Shown here: one piece after another, positions 54,088-62,397 of the stretch
How the letters are laid out: every line of letters starts with the position of its first letter
Numbering within the stretch: the first letter of the stretch is position 1
NCBI RefSeq assembly: GCF_003319185.1
Contig: NZ_QOHJ01000004.1
Coordinates: 1-64,000, forward strand
Direction of reading: 5' to 3'
Source: Blastococcus sp. TF02A-30
GTDB taxonomy: Bacteria; Actinomycetota; Actinomycetes; Mycobacteriales; Geodermatophilaceae
DNA length: 64,000 nucleotides
Made by a program: the position numbers and the translations under genes
Notes under the pieces: generated by a model
Databases searched by the model: none
Told to the model about the DNA's origin: nothing
What the model saw: only the letters and a program-made list of their open reading frames with translations

Positions 54088-56154
54088 GTGGGGAAGGAGA
54101 CCGCGACCGCGCCGGCGCCGCGACCGGCCGCGCAGGTGCGCAACGTGGCCCTGGTCGGTCACTCGGGAGCGGGCAAGACGACGCTGGCCGAGGCGCTGCT
54201 GGTGGCCACCGGAGCGCTGCCGCGGATGGGCCGGGTGGAGGAGGGCACCACCTGCCTGGACACCGAGGAGGTGGAGATCCGCCAGCAGCGCTCCGTCTCC
54301 CTGGGCGTCGCCACGGTGGAGCACGCGGGGCACCGGATCACGCTGCTGGACACCCCGGGGTCGCCGGACTTCGTGGGGGAGCTGCGCGCCGGGCTGCGGG
54401 CCGCGGACTCCGCGCTGTTCGTGGTCTCCGCGGTGAACGGGGTCGACGCCACCACCGTGCAGCTGTGGGAGGAGTGCGCCGCGGTCGGCATGCCCCGCGC
54501 CGTCGTCATCACCCAGCTGGACCGCCCGCGCGCCGACGTCGAGGACGCCGTGCGGCTGTGCCAGATGCTGCTGGGGGAGGGGGTCTACCCCGTGCACCTG
54601 GTCGACCGCGGGGCCGACGGCGCCGTCCGGGGAGTGGTGTCGCTGCTCGACCCGGCGACCGAGGCGCCGGAGGCCGACCGGCTCCGGTCGGAGCTGATCG
54701 AGGGGATCATCGGCGAGAGCGAGGACGAGGCGCTCATGGAGCGCTACCTGGCCGGCGACCGGCTGGTCCAGGACGACCTGATCAGCGACCTGGAGACCGC
54801 CGTCGCCCGTGGCCACTTCCACCCCGTGCTCTGCGCCGCCCCGCTGGCCGGGGTGGGCATCGACCCGCTGCTGGAGCTGCTGGTGTCCGGCTTCCCGTGC
54901 CCGGTGGAGCACGGCTGCCCGCCGGTGACCCGGCCCGACGGCTCACCGGCCCCGGCCCTGTCCTGCGACCCCGACGGCCCGCTGGTCGCCGAGGTCGTCA
55001 AGACGACGACGGACCCGTACGTGGGCCGCGTCTCGCTGGTGCGGGTCTTCTCCGGCACCCTGCGACCCGACGTCCCCGTGCACGTCTCCGGGCACGGCCT
55101 GGCCGACCGCGGGCACCCCGACCACGACGTCGACGAGCGGATCGGCGTGCTCACCTCGCCGCTGGGTGCGCTGCTGCGCCCGGTCGCCGCCTGCCCGGCC
55201 GGCGACATCTGCGCCATCGCCCGGCTCACCAGCGCCGAGACCGGCGACACCCTGTCCTCCCCGGAGGACCCCCGGCTCGTCCCGCCGTGGGAACTGCCGA
55301 CGCCGCAGCTGCCGGTCGCCGTGGAGGCCACGTCCCGCTCCGACGAGGACCGGCTGGCGACGGCGCTGTCCCGGCTGGTCGCCGAGGACCCGACCGTGCG
55401 GCTGGAGCGGCGGACCGACACCGGCCAGCTGCTCCTGTGGTGCGTCGGCGAGGCGCACGCCGACGTGCTCCTGGAGCGGCTGCGCACCCGGCACGGAGTC
55501 TCGGTGACCACCGTCCCCGTGCGGGTGCCCATGGTCGAGACCCTGGCGGGGCCGGCGCGGGTCACCGGGCGGCACGTCAAGCAGTCCGGCGGGCACGGCC
55601 AGTACGCCGTCGTCGTCGTCGAGGGGGAGCCGGGCCCGCCGGGGTCCGGGATCGTCTTCGAGCAGCGGATCGTCGGCGGCACCGTGCCGAGCCAGTTCCA
55701 CGCCAGCGTGGAGAAGGGCATCCGCGCCCAGGCCCAGCGGGGCGTCAGCGGCGACCGGCCGGTGGTCGACCTGCGGGTGACCCTGGTCGACGGCAAGGCG
55801 CACTCGGTGGACTCCTCCGACGCCGCCTTCCAGGCCGCGGGCGCCCTGGCCCTGCGCGAGCTCGCCGCCGCTGCCGGCACCCGGGTGCTCGAGCCGTGGT
55901 GCGAGGTCGACGTGCGGGTGCCCTCGGAGTACGTCGGCGCGGTCATGAGCGACCTGTCCTCGCGGCGGGCCCGCGTCACCGGCAGCGAGGCCGATCCCGT
56001 GCGCGACCGGACGACGGTGCGGGCGGAGGTGCCCGAGGTGGAGCTGCTCGGCTACCCCGGCGTGCTCCGCTCGGTCACGCACGGCACCGGCAGCTTCGAG
56101 CGCCGCCCGCTCGGCTACGAACCGGCACCCGCGTCGGTCGCCGTCCCCGCCTGA
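54088..56154 (+). CDS. EF-G-like translational GTPase (EF-G2 / FusA2 type)
   Basis: The 688-residue protein has a GTPase domain with G1 GHSGAGKTTLAEALL and G3 DTPGSPDFVGEL, then EF-G domains II-V including RVTGRHVKQSGGHGQYAVV and SPVEYVGAVMSDL-like PSEYVGAVMSDLSSRRARV. The G4 motif is TQLD rather than the usual NKxD (TKLD in relatives), so base recognition may be altered. EF-G2 proteins are found in many actinobacteria beside the main EF-G and their role is not settled. The start is GTG 54088. Confidence 0.9.
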   Translation: MGKETATAPAPRPAAQVRNVALVGHSGAGKTTLAEALLVATGALPRMGRVEEGTTCLDTEEVEIRQQRSVSLGVATVEHAGHRITLLDTPGSPDFVGELRAGLRAADSALFVVSAVNGVDATTVQLWEECAAVGMPRAVVITQLDRPRADVEDAVRLCQMLLGEGVYPVHLVDRGADGAVRGVVSLLDPATEAPEADRLRSELIEGIIGESEDEALMERYLAGDRLVQDDLISDLETAVARGHFHPVLCAAPLAGVGIDPLLELLVSGFPCPVEHGCPPVTRPDGSPAPALSCDPDGPLVAEVVKTTTDPYVGRVSLVRVFSGTLRPDVPVHVSGHGLADRGHPDHDVDERIGVLTSPLGALLRPVAACPAGDICAIARLTSAETGDTLSSPEDPRLVPPWELPTPQLPVAVEATSRSDEDRLATALSRLVAEDPTVRLERRTDTGQLLLWCVGEAHADVLLERLRTRHGVSVTTVPVRVPMVETLAGPARVTGRHVKQSGGHGQYAVVVVEGEPGPPGSGIVFEQRIVGGTVPSQFHASVEKGIRAQAQRGVSGDRPVVDLRVTLVDGKAHSVDSSDAAFQAAGALALRELAAAAGTRVLEPWCEVDVRVPSEYVGAVMSDLSSRRARVTGSEADPVRDRTTVRAEVPEVELLGYPGVLRSVTHGTGSFERRPLGYEPAPASVAVPA

Positions 56155-56198
56155 GCGCCCGCCGGAGCGCCGCCGCCCGTACCGTCGGCGGAGGCCGA

Positions 56199-56204
56199 TA
56201 GCCT
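56199..56204 (+). promoter_or_regulatory. -10 element of the pgsA operon
   Basis: TAGCCT is followed by eight bases and a GTG at 56213, which starts an 8-codon upstream ORF. Transcription starting at that G would give a leader of 23 bases before the pgsA start at 56236. Confidence 0.55.
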
Positions 56205-56212
56205 CGGGCACG

Positions 56213-56239
56213 GTGTGCAGCGGGCTGGAGGGGCAGTGA
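56213..56239 (+). CDS. Leaderless 8-codon upstream ORF (VCSGLEGQ)
   Basis: GTG at 56213 is eight bases from the -10 and encodes VCSGLEGQ. Its TGA overlaps the pgsA GTG at 56236 (GTGA). It contains the ggagggg ribosome site for pgsA. Translation of this peptide could control or couple pgsA expression; it is too short to judge as a protein. Confidence 0.45.
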   Translation: MCSGLEGQ

Positions 56240-56922
56240 CGTCGACGAACGGGCCGGCGGCCGAGGCGGGGACCCCGGCCGAGGCCCCCGCGGGGTCCCC
56301 GGCCTTCGTGGACCGGGACCAGCTGCCCGACCGCGTCTGGACGGTGCCGAACGCGCTGTCCGTGCTGCGCCTGCTCGGTGTCCCGCTGTTCCTGTGGCTG
56401 CTGCTCGGCCCCGAGGCCGACGGCTGGGCGGTCGTCGTGCTGGCGGTCTCCGGCCTCACCGACTGGGCCGACGGCAAGATCGCCCGCTGGCTGGACCAGG
56501 GCAGCCGCCTCGGCGCGCTGCTGGACCCGGCGGCCGACCGGCTCTACATCGTCTGCACGCTGGTCGCCCTGGCGGTGCGCGACGTCGTCCCCGTCTGGAT
56601 CGTCGTGGTGCTGCTCGGCCGCGAGGCCGTGCTCGGCGTGATGCTGCTGGTGCTGCGGGCCTCCGGCTACCCGCCGCTGCAGGTGCACTACCTCGGCAAG
56701 GCCGCCACCTTCCTGCTGCTCTACGCGTTCCCCGTGCTGCTGCTGGCCTCGGGGGAGGGCACCCTCGCCGAGATCGCCGAACCCTTCGCGTGGGCGCTCA
56801 CCATCTGGGGAACCGCCCTCTACGTGCTGGCCGGCGTCCTCTACGTCGTCCAGGTGCTGGGCCTCGTCCGCGCCGACCGGGCTGCCGAGCGGGGCGCCGG
56901 GCACGCGGAACCGGTGCCGTGA
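56236..56922 (+). CDS. pgsA: CDP-alcohol phosphatidyltransferase (PgsA-like)
   Basis: The 228-residue membrane protein has the full CDP-alcohol motif DWADGKIARWLDQGSRLGALLDPAADR (D..DG..AR.8.G...D...D), with about six helices. It corresponds to PgsA2 (Rv1822) upstream of the DUF881-sbp genes and should make phosphatidylglycerol-phosphate or a related lipid from CDP-diacylglycerol. The GTG at 56236 follows ggagggg; a GTG at 56215 in the same frame is the alternative. It overlaps the next gene. Confidence 0.9.
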   Translation: MTSTNGPAAEAGTPAEAPAGSPAFVDRDQLPDRVWTVPNALSVLRLLGVPLFLWLLLGPEADGWAVVVLAVSGLTDWADGKIARWLDQGSRLGALLDPAADRLYIVCTLVALAVRDVVPVWIVVVLLGREAVLGVMLLVLRASGYPPLQVHYLGKAATFLLLYAFPVLLLASGEGTLAEIAEPFAWALTIWGTALYVLAGVLYVVQVLGLVRADRAAERGAGHAEPVP

Positions 56923-57818
56923 CCGCAGCCCCGCCCGGCGGCCGGCTGCGGTCGATGGGGGCCTCGCTGCTCGACGACGTCCTCGCCGAGACGCTCGACC
57001 CCGCCTACGCGCAGGCGGCGGAGGCGCGGGCGGCGCGGGGCGAGGACCCGGCGACCCGTCGGCGGTGGCCGGGGCAGGTGGCGGTGGCCCTCACGATGGC
57101 GGTCGCCGGCCTGCTGGTCGTCGTCACCTACGACCTGGCGGCCGCGCGCGACCAGGGGCGGCAGGAGATCCGCGAGACGCTGGTCCAGGACATCCGCGCG
57201 GAGACCGACGCCGGAGACGAGCTCGCCGGCACGCTCGAGGACTTGCGGGCCGAGGTCACCCGCGCCCGCGACGAGCTGCTGGCCAGCTCCGCCACCGGTC
57301 AGCGGGCGCTCGAGGAGCTGGCCGCCGCGGAGGCCGCGGCCGGGGTGGTCCCGGTGACCGGCCCGGGGCTGCTGGTCACCCTCGCCAACGCCGAGGTCGA
57401 CGCCGACGACGACCCCGTCAGCGGCGGCACCGAGAACACGGCCGGGCGGGTCCGCGACGGCGACCTCCAGCTGGTCGTCAACGCGCTGTGGGCGGCCGGC
57501 GCCGAGGCGATCAGCATCAACGGCCAGCGCCTGGGCCCGACCAGCGCCATCCGGTTCGCCGGCGAGGCGGTCCTGGTCGACTTCCAGCCGGTCACCAACC
57601 CCTACGAGGTCAGCGCCATCGGCGACCCCGACACCCTGGCGAACGCCTTCCTCGACAGCCCCGAGGTGATCCGGCTGGCGGAGGTCTCGCAGAACTTCGG
57701 CCTCCAGTTCACCTTCGCCAAGGAGGACGAGCTGCGGCTGCCCGCCGCGGGCACGCCCGAGCTGCGCGACGCCGAGCCGGCCCCCCGCGACCGCACCGAC
57801 CCGACGACCGGAGACTGA
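56919..57818 (+). CDS. DUF881 membrane-anchored protein (first copy)
   Basis: The 299-residue protein has one transmembrane helix (about residues 50-70, VAVALTMAVAGLLVVVTYDLA), a coiled coil (about 72-130), and a DUF881 domain with VPVTGPGLLVTLANAEVD and NALWAAGAEAISINGQRLGPTSAIRFAG. The domain lies outside the membrane. It is the Rv1823-type protein and accompanies Sbp and a second DUF881 protein. A link to division or envelope assembly is likely by context. Confidence 0.88.
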   Translation: MTAAPPGGRLRSMGASLLDDVLAETLDPAYAQAAEARAARGEDPATRRRWPGQVAVALTMAVAGLLVVVTYDLAAARDQGRQEIRETLVQDIRAETDAGDELAGTLEDLRAEVTRARDELLASSATGQRALEELAAAEAAAGVVPVTGPGLLVTLANAEVDADDDPVSGGTENTAGRVRDGDLQLVVNALWAAGAEAISINGQRLGPTSAIRFAGEAVLVDFQPVTNPYEVSAIGDPDTLANAFLDSPEVIRLAEVSQNFGLQFTFAKEDELRLPAAGTPELRDAEPAPRDRTDPTTGD

Positions 57819-57821
57819 CGC

Positions 57822-58154
57822 GTGATCCCCATCCTCGGACTGGCCGCCGGCGTGCTGCTCGGCCTCCTGTTCGACCCCACCGTGCCGCTGTGGCTGCAGC
57901 CCTACCTGCCCATCGCGGTGGTGGCCGCCCTCGACGCCGTCTTCGGCGGGTTCCGCGCCCGGCTCGACCGGATCTTCGACGCCAAGGTCTTCGTGATCTC
58001 GTTCGTGTCCAACGTCGTCGTCGCCGCGCTGATCGTCTTCCTCGGCGACCAGCTGGGGGTCGGCGCGCAGCTGTCCACCGCCGTCGTCGTCGTCCTCGGC
58101 ATCCGCATCTTCGGCAACGCGGCCGCGATCCGGCGGCACGTCTTCCGCGCATGA
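57822..58154 (+). CDS. sbp: Small basic membrane protein (Sbp family)
   Basis: The 110-residue protein has three helices ([49 protein letters not shown]) and the family pattern [21 protein letters not shown] plus [17 protein letters not shown]. The Sbp gene between two DUF881 genes is a conserved arrangement in actinobacteria and some firmicutes near division genes. Its role is unknown. It is three bases after the first DUF881 gene and overlaps the second by four. Confidence 0.92.
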   Translation: MIPILGLAAGVLLGLLFDPTVPLWLQPYLPIAVVAALDAVFGGFRARLDRIFDAKVFVISFVSNVVVAALIVFLGDQLGVGAQLSTAVVVVLGIRIFGNAAAIRRHVFRA

Positions 58155-58909
58155 CCACCACGCCCGAGCCCGAGGGCGCCGAGGCGGCCCCGCCGCCCCC
58201 CGCCCGGCCGCGGCGGCCCTGGTGGCGCCGCCGCGGGCCGCGGGCCGGCGCGCTCATCGGCGTCCTGACCCTGCTGCTGGGCTTCGCCCTGGCCGTCCAG
58301 GTGCGCAACACCGACACCGACCAGGTGCTGGCCGGCGCCCGCGAGGAGGACCTCGTCCGCATCCTGGAGGAGGTCACCTCCCGCGGGCAGCGCCTGCGCG
58401 AGCAGATCGCCGACGAGCGGGCGGCGCTGCGCCAGCTGACCAGCTCCGACAGCCGGTCGGCCGGCGCGCTGGAGGAGGCCCGGTTGCGGGCCGACGAGCT
58501 CGGCGTCCTCACCGGGACGCTGCCCGCGGTGGGCCCGGGGCTGCGCCTCACCGTGCGCGACGCCGGCGGGACGATGCGGGTGACCGACCTGCTCGACACG
58601 ATCCAGGAGCTCCGCGGGGCCGGCGCGGAGACGATGCAGGTCGACGGCGTCCGGGTCGGGCTGTCCACCGCGGTGACCGGGCAGCCCGGGGCGCTGCTGC
58701 TCGACGGGCGGCCGATCACCGCCCCCTACGAGTTCCTCGTGCTCGGCGACCCGCAGAACATCGAGACCGCGCTCAACATCCCCGGGGGAGTCGTGCAGTC
58801 GCTCACCGGGCGCGGGGCGTCGGTGGTCGTCACGCAGGAGGCCGAGCTGCTGGTCGACGCGGTGCGCCCCCGCGAGGAGCCCCGATACGCTGCGCCCGAC
58901 GACGACTGA
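58151..58909 (+). CDS. DUF881 membrane-anchored protein (second copy)
   Basis: The 252-residue protein has a Pro/Arg-rich cytoplasmic N-terminus, one helix (about residues 33-52), a coiled coil (about 62-110), and a DUF881 domain with [15 protein letters not shown] and [17 protein letters not shown]. It matches the Rv1825-type protein. TACGCT at 58886-58891, inside its end, may be the -10 for gcvH. It shares its architecture with the first copy, suggesting they form a heteromeric complex with Sbp. Confidence 0.88.
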   Translation: MTTTPEPEGAEAAPPPPARPRRPWWRRRGPRAGALIGVLTLLLGFALAVQVRNTDTDQVLAGAREEDLVRILEEVTSRGQRLREQIADERAALRQLTSSDSRSAGALEEARLRADELGVLTGTLPAVGPGLRLTVRDAGGTMRVTDLLDTIQELRGAGAETMQVDGVRVGLSTAVTGQPGALLLDGRPITAPYEFLVLGDPQNIETALNIPGGVVQSLTGRGASVVVTQEAELLVDAVRPREEPRYAAPDDD

Positions 58910-58932
58910 CGAAGGACGTGGAGACCCACCCC

Positions 58933-59337
58933 ATGAGCACCCCTGACGACCGCCGGTACACCGATCAGCACGAGTGGGCGCTGGTGCAGGGCACCGACGG
59001 CACCTCGACCGTCGTCCGGGTCGGCATCACCGACCACGCGCAGGACGCGCTGGGGGACATCGTCTTCGTGCAGCTGCCCGCGGTGGGTGACGAGGTCGCC
59101 CCCGGCACGCCCATCGGCGAGGTCGAGTCCACCAAGTCGGTGTCGGACATCTACGCACCCGTGGCGGGCGTGGTGGCGGCGGTCAACGAGGCCCTCACCG
59201 ACGCCCCGGAGACCATCAACGGCGACCCCTACGGAGCCGGCTGGCTGGTCGACATCGCCGTGCCCGGCGAGGGCGGCGACCCGGTCGGCGGCCTGCTCGA
59301 CGCCGACGCCTACCAGGCCCTCGTCGACGCGTCGTGA
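58933..59337 (+). CDS. gcvH: Glycine cleavage system H protein
   Basis: The 134-residue lipoyl protein has [12 protein letters not shown] at the N-terminus and the lipoylated Lys in [16 protein letters not shown], with the C-terminal GWLVDIAV segment. It carries the aminomethyl group between P, T and L proteins. It lies at the conserved place after the DUF881 genes, about 3 kb before gcvP; gcvT is not in the window. The ATG is 23 bases after the DUF881 stop. Confidence 0.95.
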   Translation: MSTPDDRRYTDQHEWALVQGTDGTSTVVRVGITDHAQDALGDIVFVQLPAVGDEVAPGTPIGEVESTKSVSDIYAPVAGVVAAVNEALTDAPETINGDPYGAGWLVDIAVPGEGGDPVGGLLDADAYQALVDAS

Positions 59338-59598
59338 GGGCCCGCCCGCAGGGCCGGCCGCCGCGTCGCTCACTATGATCGCGTCGAGGCACGGAACGAC
59401 CGGCGACCAGCCGGGACGCCCTCCGTCCTCACCCCGCACGTCCGGTTGACCCTCGGGTCGACCGCTGGTTCCATGACCCACGGCCCGCCGCGCCCCCGCG
59501 GCGGCTGACCCACGACGGGCCGTCCGGCCCGTCGTCCGCCGGCCGCCCGCGGCCTTTCAGGCCCGCGGCGGGGCCCCTCGCACCGGAGGAGACGCAAC
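59338..59598 (+). promoter_or_regulatory. Long structured leader upstream of garA
   Basis: The 261-base gap holds a likely -10 (TATGAT at 59374-59379), which predicts a leader of about 210 bases. The leader contains a perfect 10-bp hairpin (59512-59521 with 59526-59535, loop gtcc), then a second GC-rich inverted segment near 59540-59573. A ggaggag ribosome site ends it. No riboswitch class is recognised. Confidence 0.5.
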
Positions 59599-60117
59599 GT
59601 GCACTGCACTCGATGTGGCCACGAGAACCCCGAGGGCAGTCGCTTCTGCGCGCAGTGCGGTGCGGCCCTGTCCCCCGAGCGGATCGGGGAGTCGACCAGC
59701 GTGATCCCCAAGGTCGGCGGCGAGGACACCGGCGACCAGCCGGAGCTGGCCGAGTCGGCTGCCGACGCGCACGCGGGGGCCGTGGAGTCGCTGCCCGCCG
59801 GTTCGGCGCTGCTGGTCGTCAAGCGCGGGCCGAACGCCGGCAGCCGCTTCCTGCTCGACCAGGACGTCACCACCGCCGGTCGGCACCCCGACAGCGACAT
59901 CTTCCTGGACGACGTGACGGTCAGCCGCCGGCACGTGGAGTTCCACCGCGAGGGCGGCGGCTTCTCGGTGCACGACGTCGGCAGCCTCAACGGCACCTAC
60001 GTCAACCGGGAGCCGGTCGACGTCGCGACGCTGGCCGGTGGCGACGAGGTCCAGATCGGCAAGTTCCGCCTGGTCTACCTGACCGGTCCGCGCACCGGCG
60101 AGCCGGCCGCTCGCTAG
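59599..60117 (+). CDS. garA: FHA-domain metabolic regulator GarA with N-terminal zinc ribbon
   Basis: The 172-residue protein ends in an FHA domain (LLVVKRGPNAGSRFLLDQDVTTAGRHPDSDIFLDDVTVSRRHVEF, GSLNGTYVN) almost identical in pattern to mycobacterial GarA. GarA, controlled by PknB/PknG phosphorylation of an N-terminal ETTSVF motif, switches 2-oxoglutarate dehydrogenase and glutamate enzymes; here ESTSVIP takes that place. Residues 1-24 hold a zinc-ribbon (CTRC and CAQC pairs) that M. tuberculosis GarA lacks. ggaggag precedes the GTG. Confidence 0.92.
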   Translation: MHCTRCGHENPEGSRFCAQCGAALSPERIGESTSVIPKVGGEDTGDQPELAESAADAHAGAVESLPAGSALLVVKRGPNAGSRFLLDQDVTTAGRHPDSDIFLDDVTVSRRHVEFHREGGGFSVHDVGSLNGTYVNREPVDVATLAGGDEVQIGKFRLVYLTGPRTGEPAAR

Positions 60118-60190
60118 TGGCCGCGCCGGCTTCCCCCACGTGGGCGGCGCCGGCCGGCACGGGCGGCGCGCTCCGGAGAGAGAAGGGGGC

Positions 60191-60928
60191 GTGACCGCCG
60201 TGCCCGGGCGCGAGGACGCGCTCGGGGACGCTCGCGACCAGCACGCACCCCGCCTCACCATCGGCGAGGTGCTGGCGGTGCTCCGCGACGACTTCCCCGA
60301 CGTCACGATCAGCAAGATCCGCTACCTCGAGTCCGAGGACCTGGTGCACCCGCAGCGCACGCCGTCGGGGTACCGCAAGTTCTCCCGGGCCGACGTCAGC
60401 CGGCTGCGCTACGTGCTGGCCGCCCAGCGCGACCAGTACCTGCCGCTGCGGGTGATCAAGGACCACCTGGACGCCCTCGACCGCGGCGAGCCGCTCCCGG
60501 GTGCCGCCTCCTCGACGGTCCCGCCGCCGCCGGCCGGGACCGACGGGACCCCGGACGCCCCGCCGATGACGCCGGAGCAGTTCGCGCGGGCGGCCGGCTT
60601 GGAACCCGAGCAGCTCGCCGACTGCGTGCAGTTCGGGCTGCTGGCCACCGACGCCGAGGGCCGGCACCCGGCGGCCGACCTGCCGGTCGCCCGGGCGGCG
60701 GCCGGGCTGGCCCGGCACGGCATCGAGCCCCGGCACCTGCGGGTCTACCGGACCGGCGCGGAGCGCGAGGCCGGCCTGGTCGAGCAGCTCGTGGCACCGG
60801 TCCTGCGGGCCCGCTCCGAGGAGGCGCGGGCCCGCGCCACCGAGAAGCTCCGCGAGCTGGCTGCGTTGTCCGCGCAGCTGCACACCGCGCTCCTGGAGGC
60901 ACGCCTCCGGGACCTCCTGCGCCCCTGA
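60191..60928 (+). CDS. ftsR: MerR-family division regulator FtsR
   Basis: The 245-residue protein has a MerR-type winged helix (LTIGEVLAVLRDDFPDVTISKIRYLESEDLVHPQRTPSGYRKFSRADV, about residues 20-75), then a flexible region and a helical C-terminal domain. It is the Rv1828 family; in Corynebacterium glutamicum the homologue FtsR activates ftsZ. The GTG at 60191 follows agaaggggg. It lies between garA and the DUF151 nuclease. Confidence 0.92.
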   Translation: MTAVPGREDALGDARDQHAPRLTIGEVLAVLRDDFPDVTISKIRYLESEDLVHPQRTPSGYRKFSRADVSRLRYVLAAQRDQYLPLRVIKDHLDALDRGEPLPGAASSTVPPPPAGTDGTPDAPPMTPEQFARAAGLEPEQLADCVQFGLLATDAEGRHPAADLPVARAAAGLARHGIEPRHLRVYRTGAEREAGLVEQLVAPVLRARSEEARARATEKLRELAALSAQLHTALLEARLRDLLRP

Positions 60929-61048
60929 GTCCGGCGTACCGTGGACGACGTCGCCGTCCACGCCGCCCCAGGGGCCCGACCACCAGATCCGATCGACCGC
61001 TCGCACCGGGGGACCAGCACCCGGGCCCGCAGCTGAGGGAGCCGTACC

Positions 61049-61552
61049 GTGCAGGAGCTTCGAGTCGTCGGCGTCCGGGTCGAGCTGCCCGGCAACCAGC
61101 CGATCCTGCTGCTCAAGGAGACGCAGGGCGAGCGGTACCTGCCGATCTGGATCGGTGCCGTGGAGGCCGCCGCGATCGCGTTCGAGCAGCAGGGCGTCCG
61201 GCCGGCCCGGCCGATGACCCACGACCTGCTCCGCGAGGTGGTCCGCGCCCTCGGGGCCGAGCTCGAGGCGGTCAACATCACCGAGATGCGCGACGGCATC
61301 TACATCGCCGAGCTCGTCTTCGGCAACGAGCGGGTGGTCAGCGCCCGCCCCTCGGACGCCGTCGCGCTCGCCGTCCGCACCGGCGCCCCCATCTACGGGG
61401 CCGACGACCTGCTCGACGAGGTGGGCATCGAGATCCCCGACGAGCAGGAGGACGAGGTCGAGAAGTTCCGGGAGTTCCTCGACCAGATCTCCCCGGAGGA
61501 CTTCGGCGCGGGCTCCGGCTCCGGTGGCAGCGGGGGCGGCGGCCCGGCCTGA
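61049..61552 (+). CDS. Bifunctional nuclease family protein (DUF151)
   Basis: The 167-residue protein has the BFN pattern: LRVVGVRVELPGNQPILLLKETQGERYLPIWIGAVEAAAIAFEQQGVRPARPMTHDLL and VSARPSDAVALAVRTGAPIYG. It is the Rv1829 type. Relatives are described as DNase/RNase, but the cellular role is unclear. A Ser/Gly tail ends the protein. The 206-base gap after it holds the merR promoter. Confidence 0.9.
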   Translation: MQELRVVGVRVELPGNQPILLLKETQGERYLPIWIGAVEAAAIAFEQQGVRPARPMTHDLLREVVRALGAELEAVNITEMRDGIYIAELVFGNERVVSARPSDAVALAVRTGAPIYGADDLLDEVGIEIPDEQEDEVEKFREFLDQISPEDFGAGSGSGGSGGGGPA

Positions 61553-61635
61553 GACGGCCAATCCCGTTACATCGGCAGCAGCGCTGCCGCACTTGACCCG
61601 AAATGATGAGCGGGGCGACACGCCGCCCCTGTCAG

Positions 61636-61664
61636 TTGACCGGCCCCCGGGCCCGGCTTACGGT
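61636..61664 (+). promoter_or_regulatory. Promoter of the second merR gene
   Basis: TTGACC (61636-61641), a 17-base spacer and TACGGT (61659-61664) form the best -35/-10 pair of the region. A 7-bp stem (61573-61579 with 61583-61589) lies about 50 bases upstream. Confidence 0.7.
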
Positions 61665-61758
61665 CGGCGAACAACAACGGTGTGACACCTGAGGTCAGTG
61701 GGTGTATGGCCGTCTACCCGTCGCGGTGACGCAGCGGGACCGGAGGAGGACGCTGGAC

Positions 61759-62334
61759 GTGAGCGACCAGAGCAACGGCTCCCAGGGTCAGCTCTTCAGC
61801 GATGCCGCTGTGGGCGCGCCGCCGTACGACGAGGTCGACACCGACCTGGTCGGTTACCGCGGCCCCACCGCCTGTGCCGCTGCAGGGATCACCTACCGCC
61901 AGCTGGACTACTGGGCCCGTACCGGTCTGGTGGCCCCGTCGGTGCGCACCGCCACCGGCTCGGGCACCCAGCGGCTGTACTCCTTCCGCGACATCCTGGT
62001 CCTGAAGGTCGTCAAGCGGCTGCTCGACACCGGCGTCTCCCTGCAGAACATCCGCAAGGCCGTCGACCACCTGCGCAACCGCGGCATCAAGGACCTCGCC
62101 AACGTCACGCTGTTCTCCGACGGCGCCACGGTCTACGAGTGCACCTCGGCCGAGGAGGTCGTCGACCTGCTCGCCGGCGGCCAGGGTGTCTTCGGCATCG
62201 CCGTCTCCGGTGCCCTCCGCGAGCTCTCCGGTGAGCTGGCCGAGCTGCCCGCGGAGCGCCTCGACGGCACCCCGGCGCACGCCGCGGACGACGAGCTGGC
62301 CATGCGCCGCCGCCGCCGGATCGCCAGCGCCTGA
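61759..62334 (+). CDS. MerR-family transcriptional regulator (Rv1830 type)
   Basis: The 191-residue protein has a MerR helix-turn-helix (YRGPTACAAAGITYRQLDYWARTGLVAPSVRTATGSGTQRLYSFRDILVLKVVKRLLDTGVSLQNIRKAVDHL) and an effector-free C-terminal part. It has no metal-binding cysteines. It stands before gcvP, as Rv1830 does near gcvB. ggagga about nine bases before the GTG at 61759 supports this start over an upstream ATG at 61702. It may regulate its neighbours. Confidence 0.9.
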   Translation: MSDQSNGSQGQLFSDAAVGAPPYDEVDTDLVGYRGPTACAAAGITYRQLDYWARTGLVAPSVRTATGSGTQRLYSFRDILVLKVVKRLLDTGVSLQNIRKAVDHLRNRGIKDLANVTLFSDGATVYECTSAEEVVDLLAGGQGVFGIAVSGALRELSGELAELPAERLDGTPAHAADDELAMRRRRRIASA

Positions 62335-62384
62335 CGACCGGTCACGCCCGTCCCAGGGGCACCAGGCCCGGCGGGGCCCGCTGG

Positions 62385-62390
62385 TACCGT
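62385..62390 (+). promoter_or_regulatory. -10 element for leaderless gcvP mRNA
   Basis: TACCGT is seven bases from the GTG at 62398. No -35 and no ribosome site are visible, in keeping with the other leaderless heads of the window. Confidence 0.55.
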
Positions 62391-62397
62391 CCCAGCA

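Noticed and set aside
59338..59598. Glycine or other known riboswitch upstream of garA
   Set aside because: Hairpins are present but the conserved cores of known classes were not found by eye.
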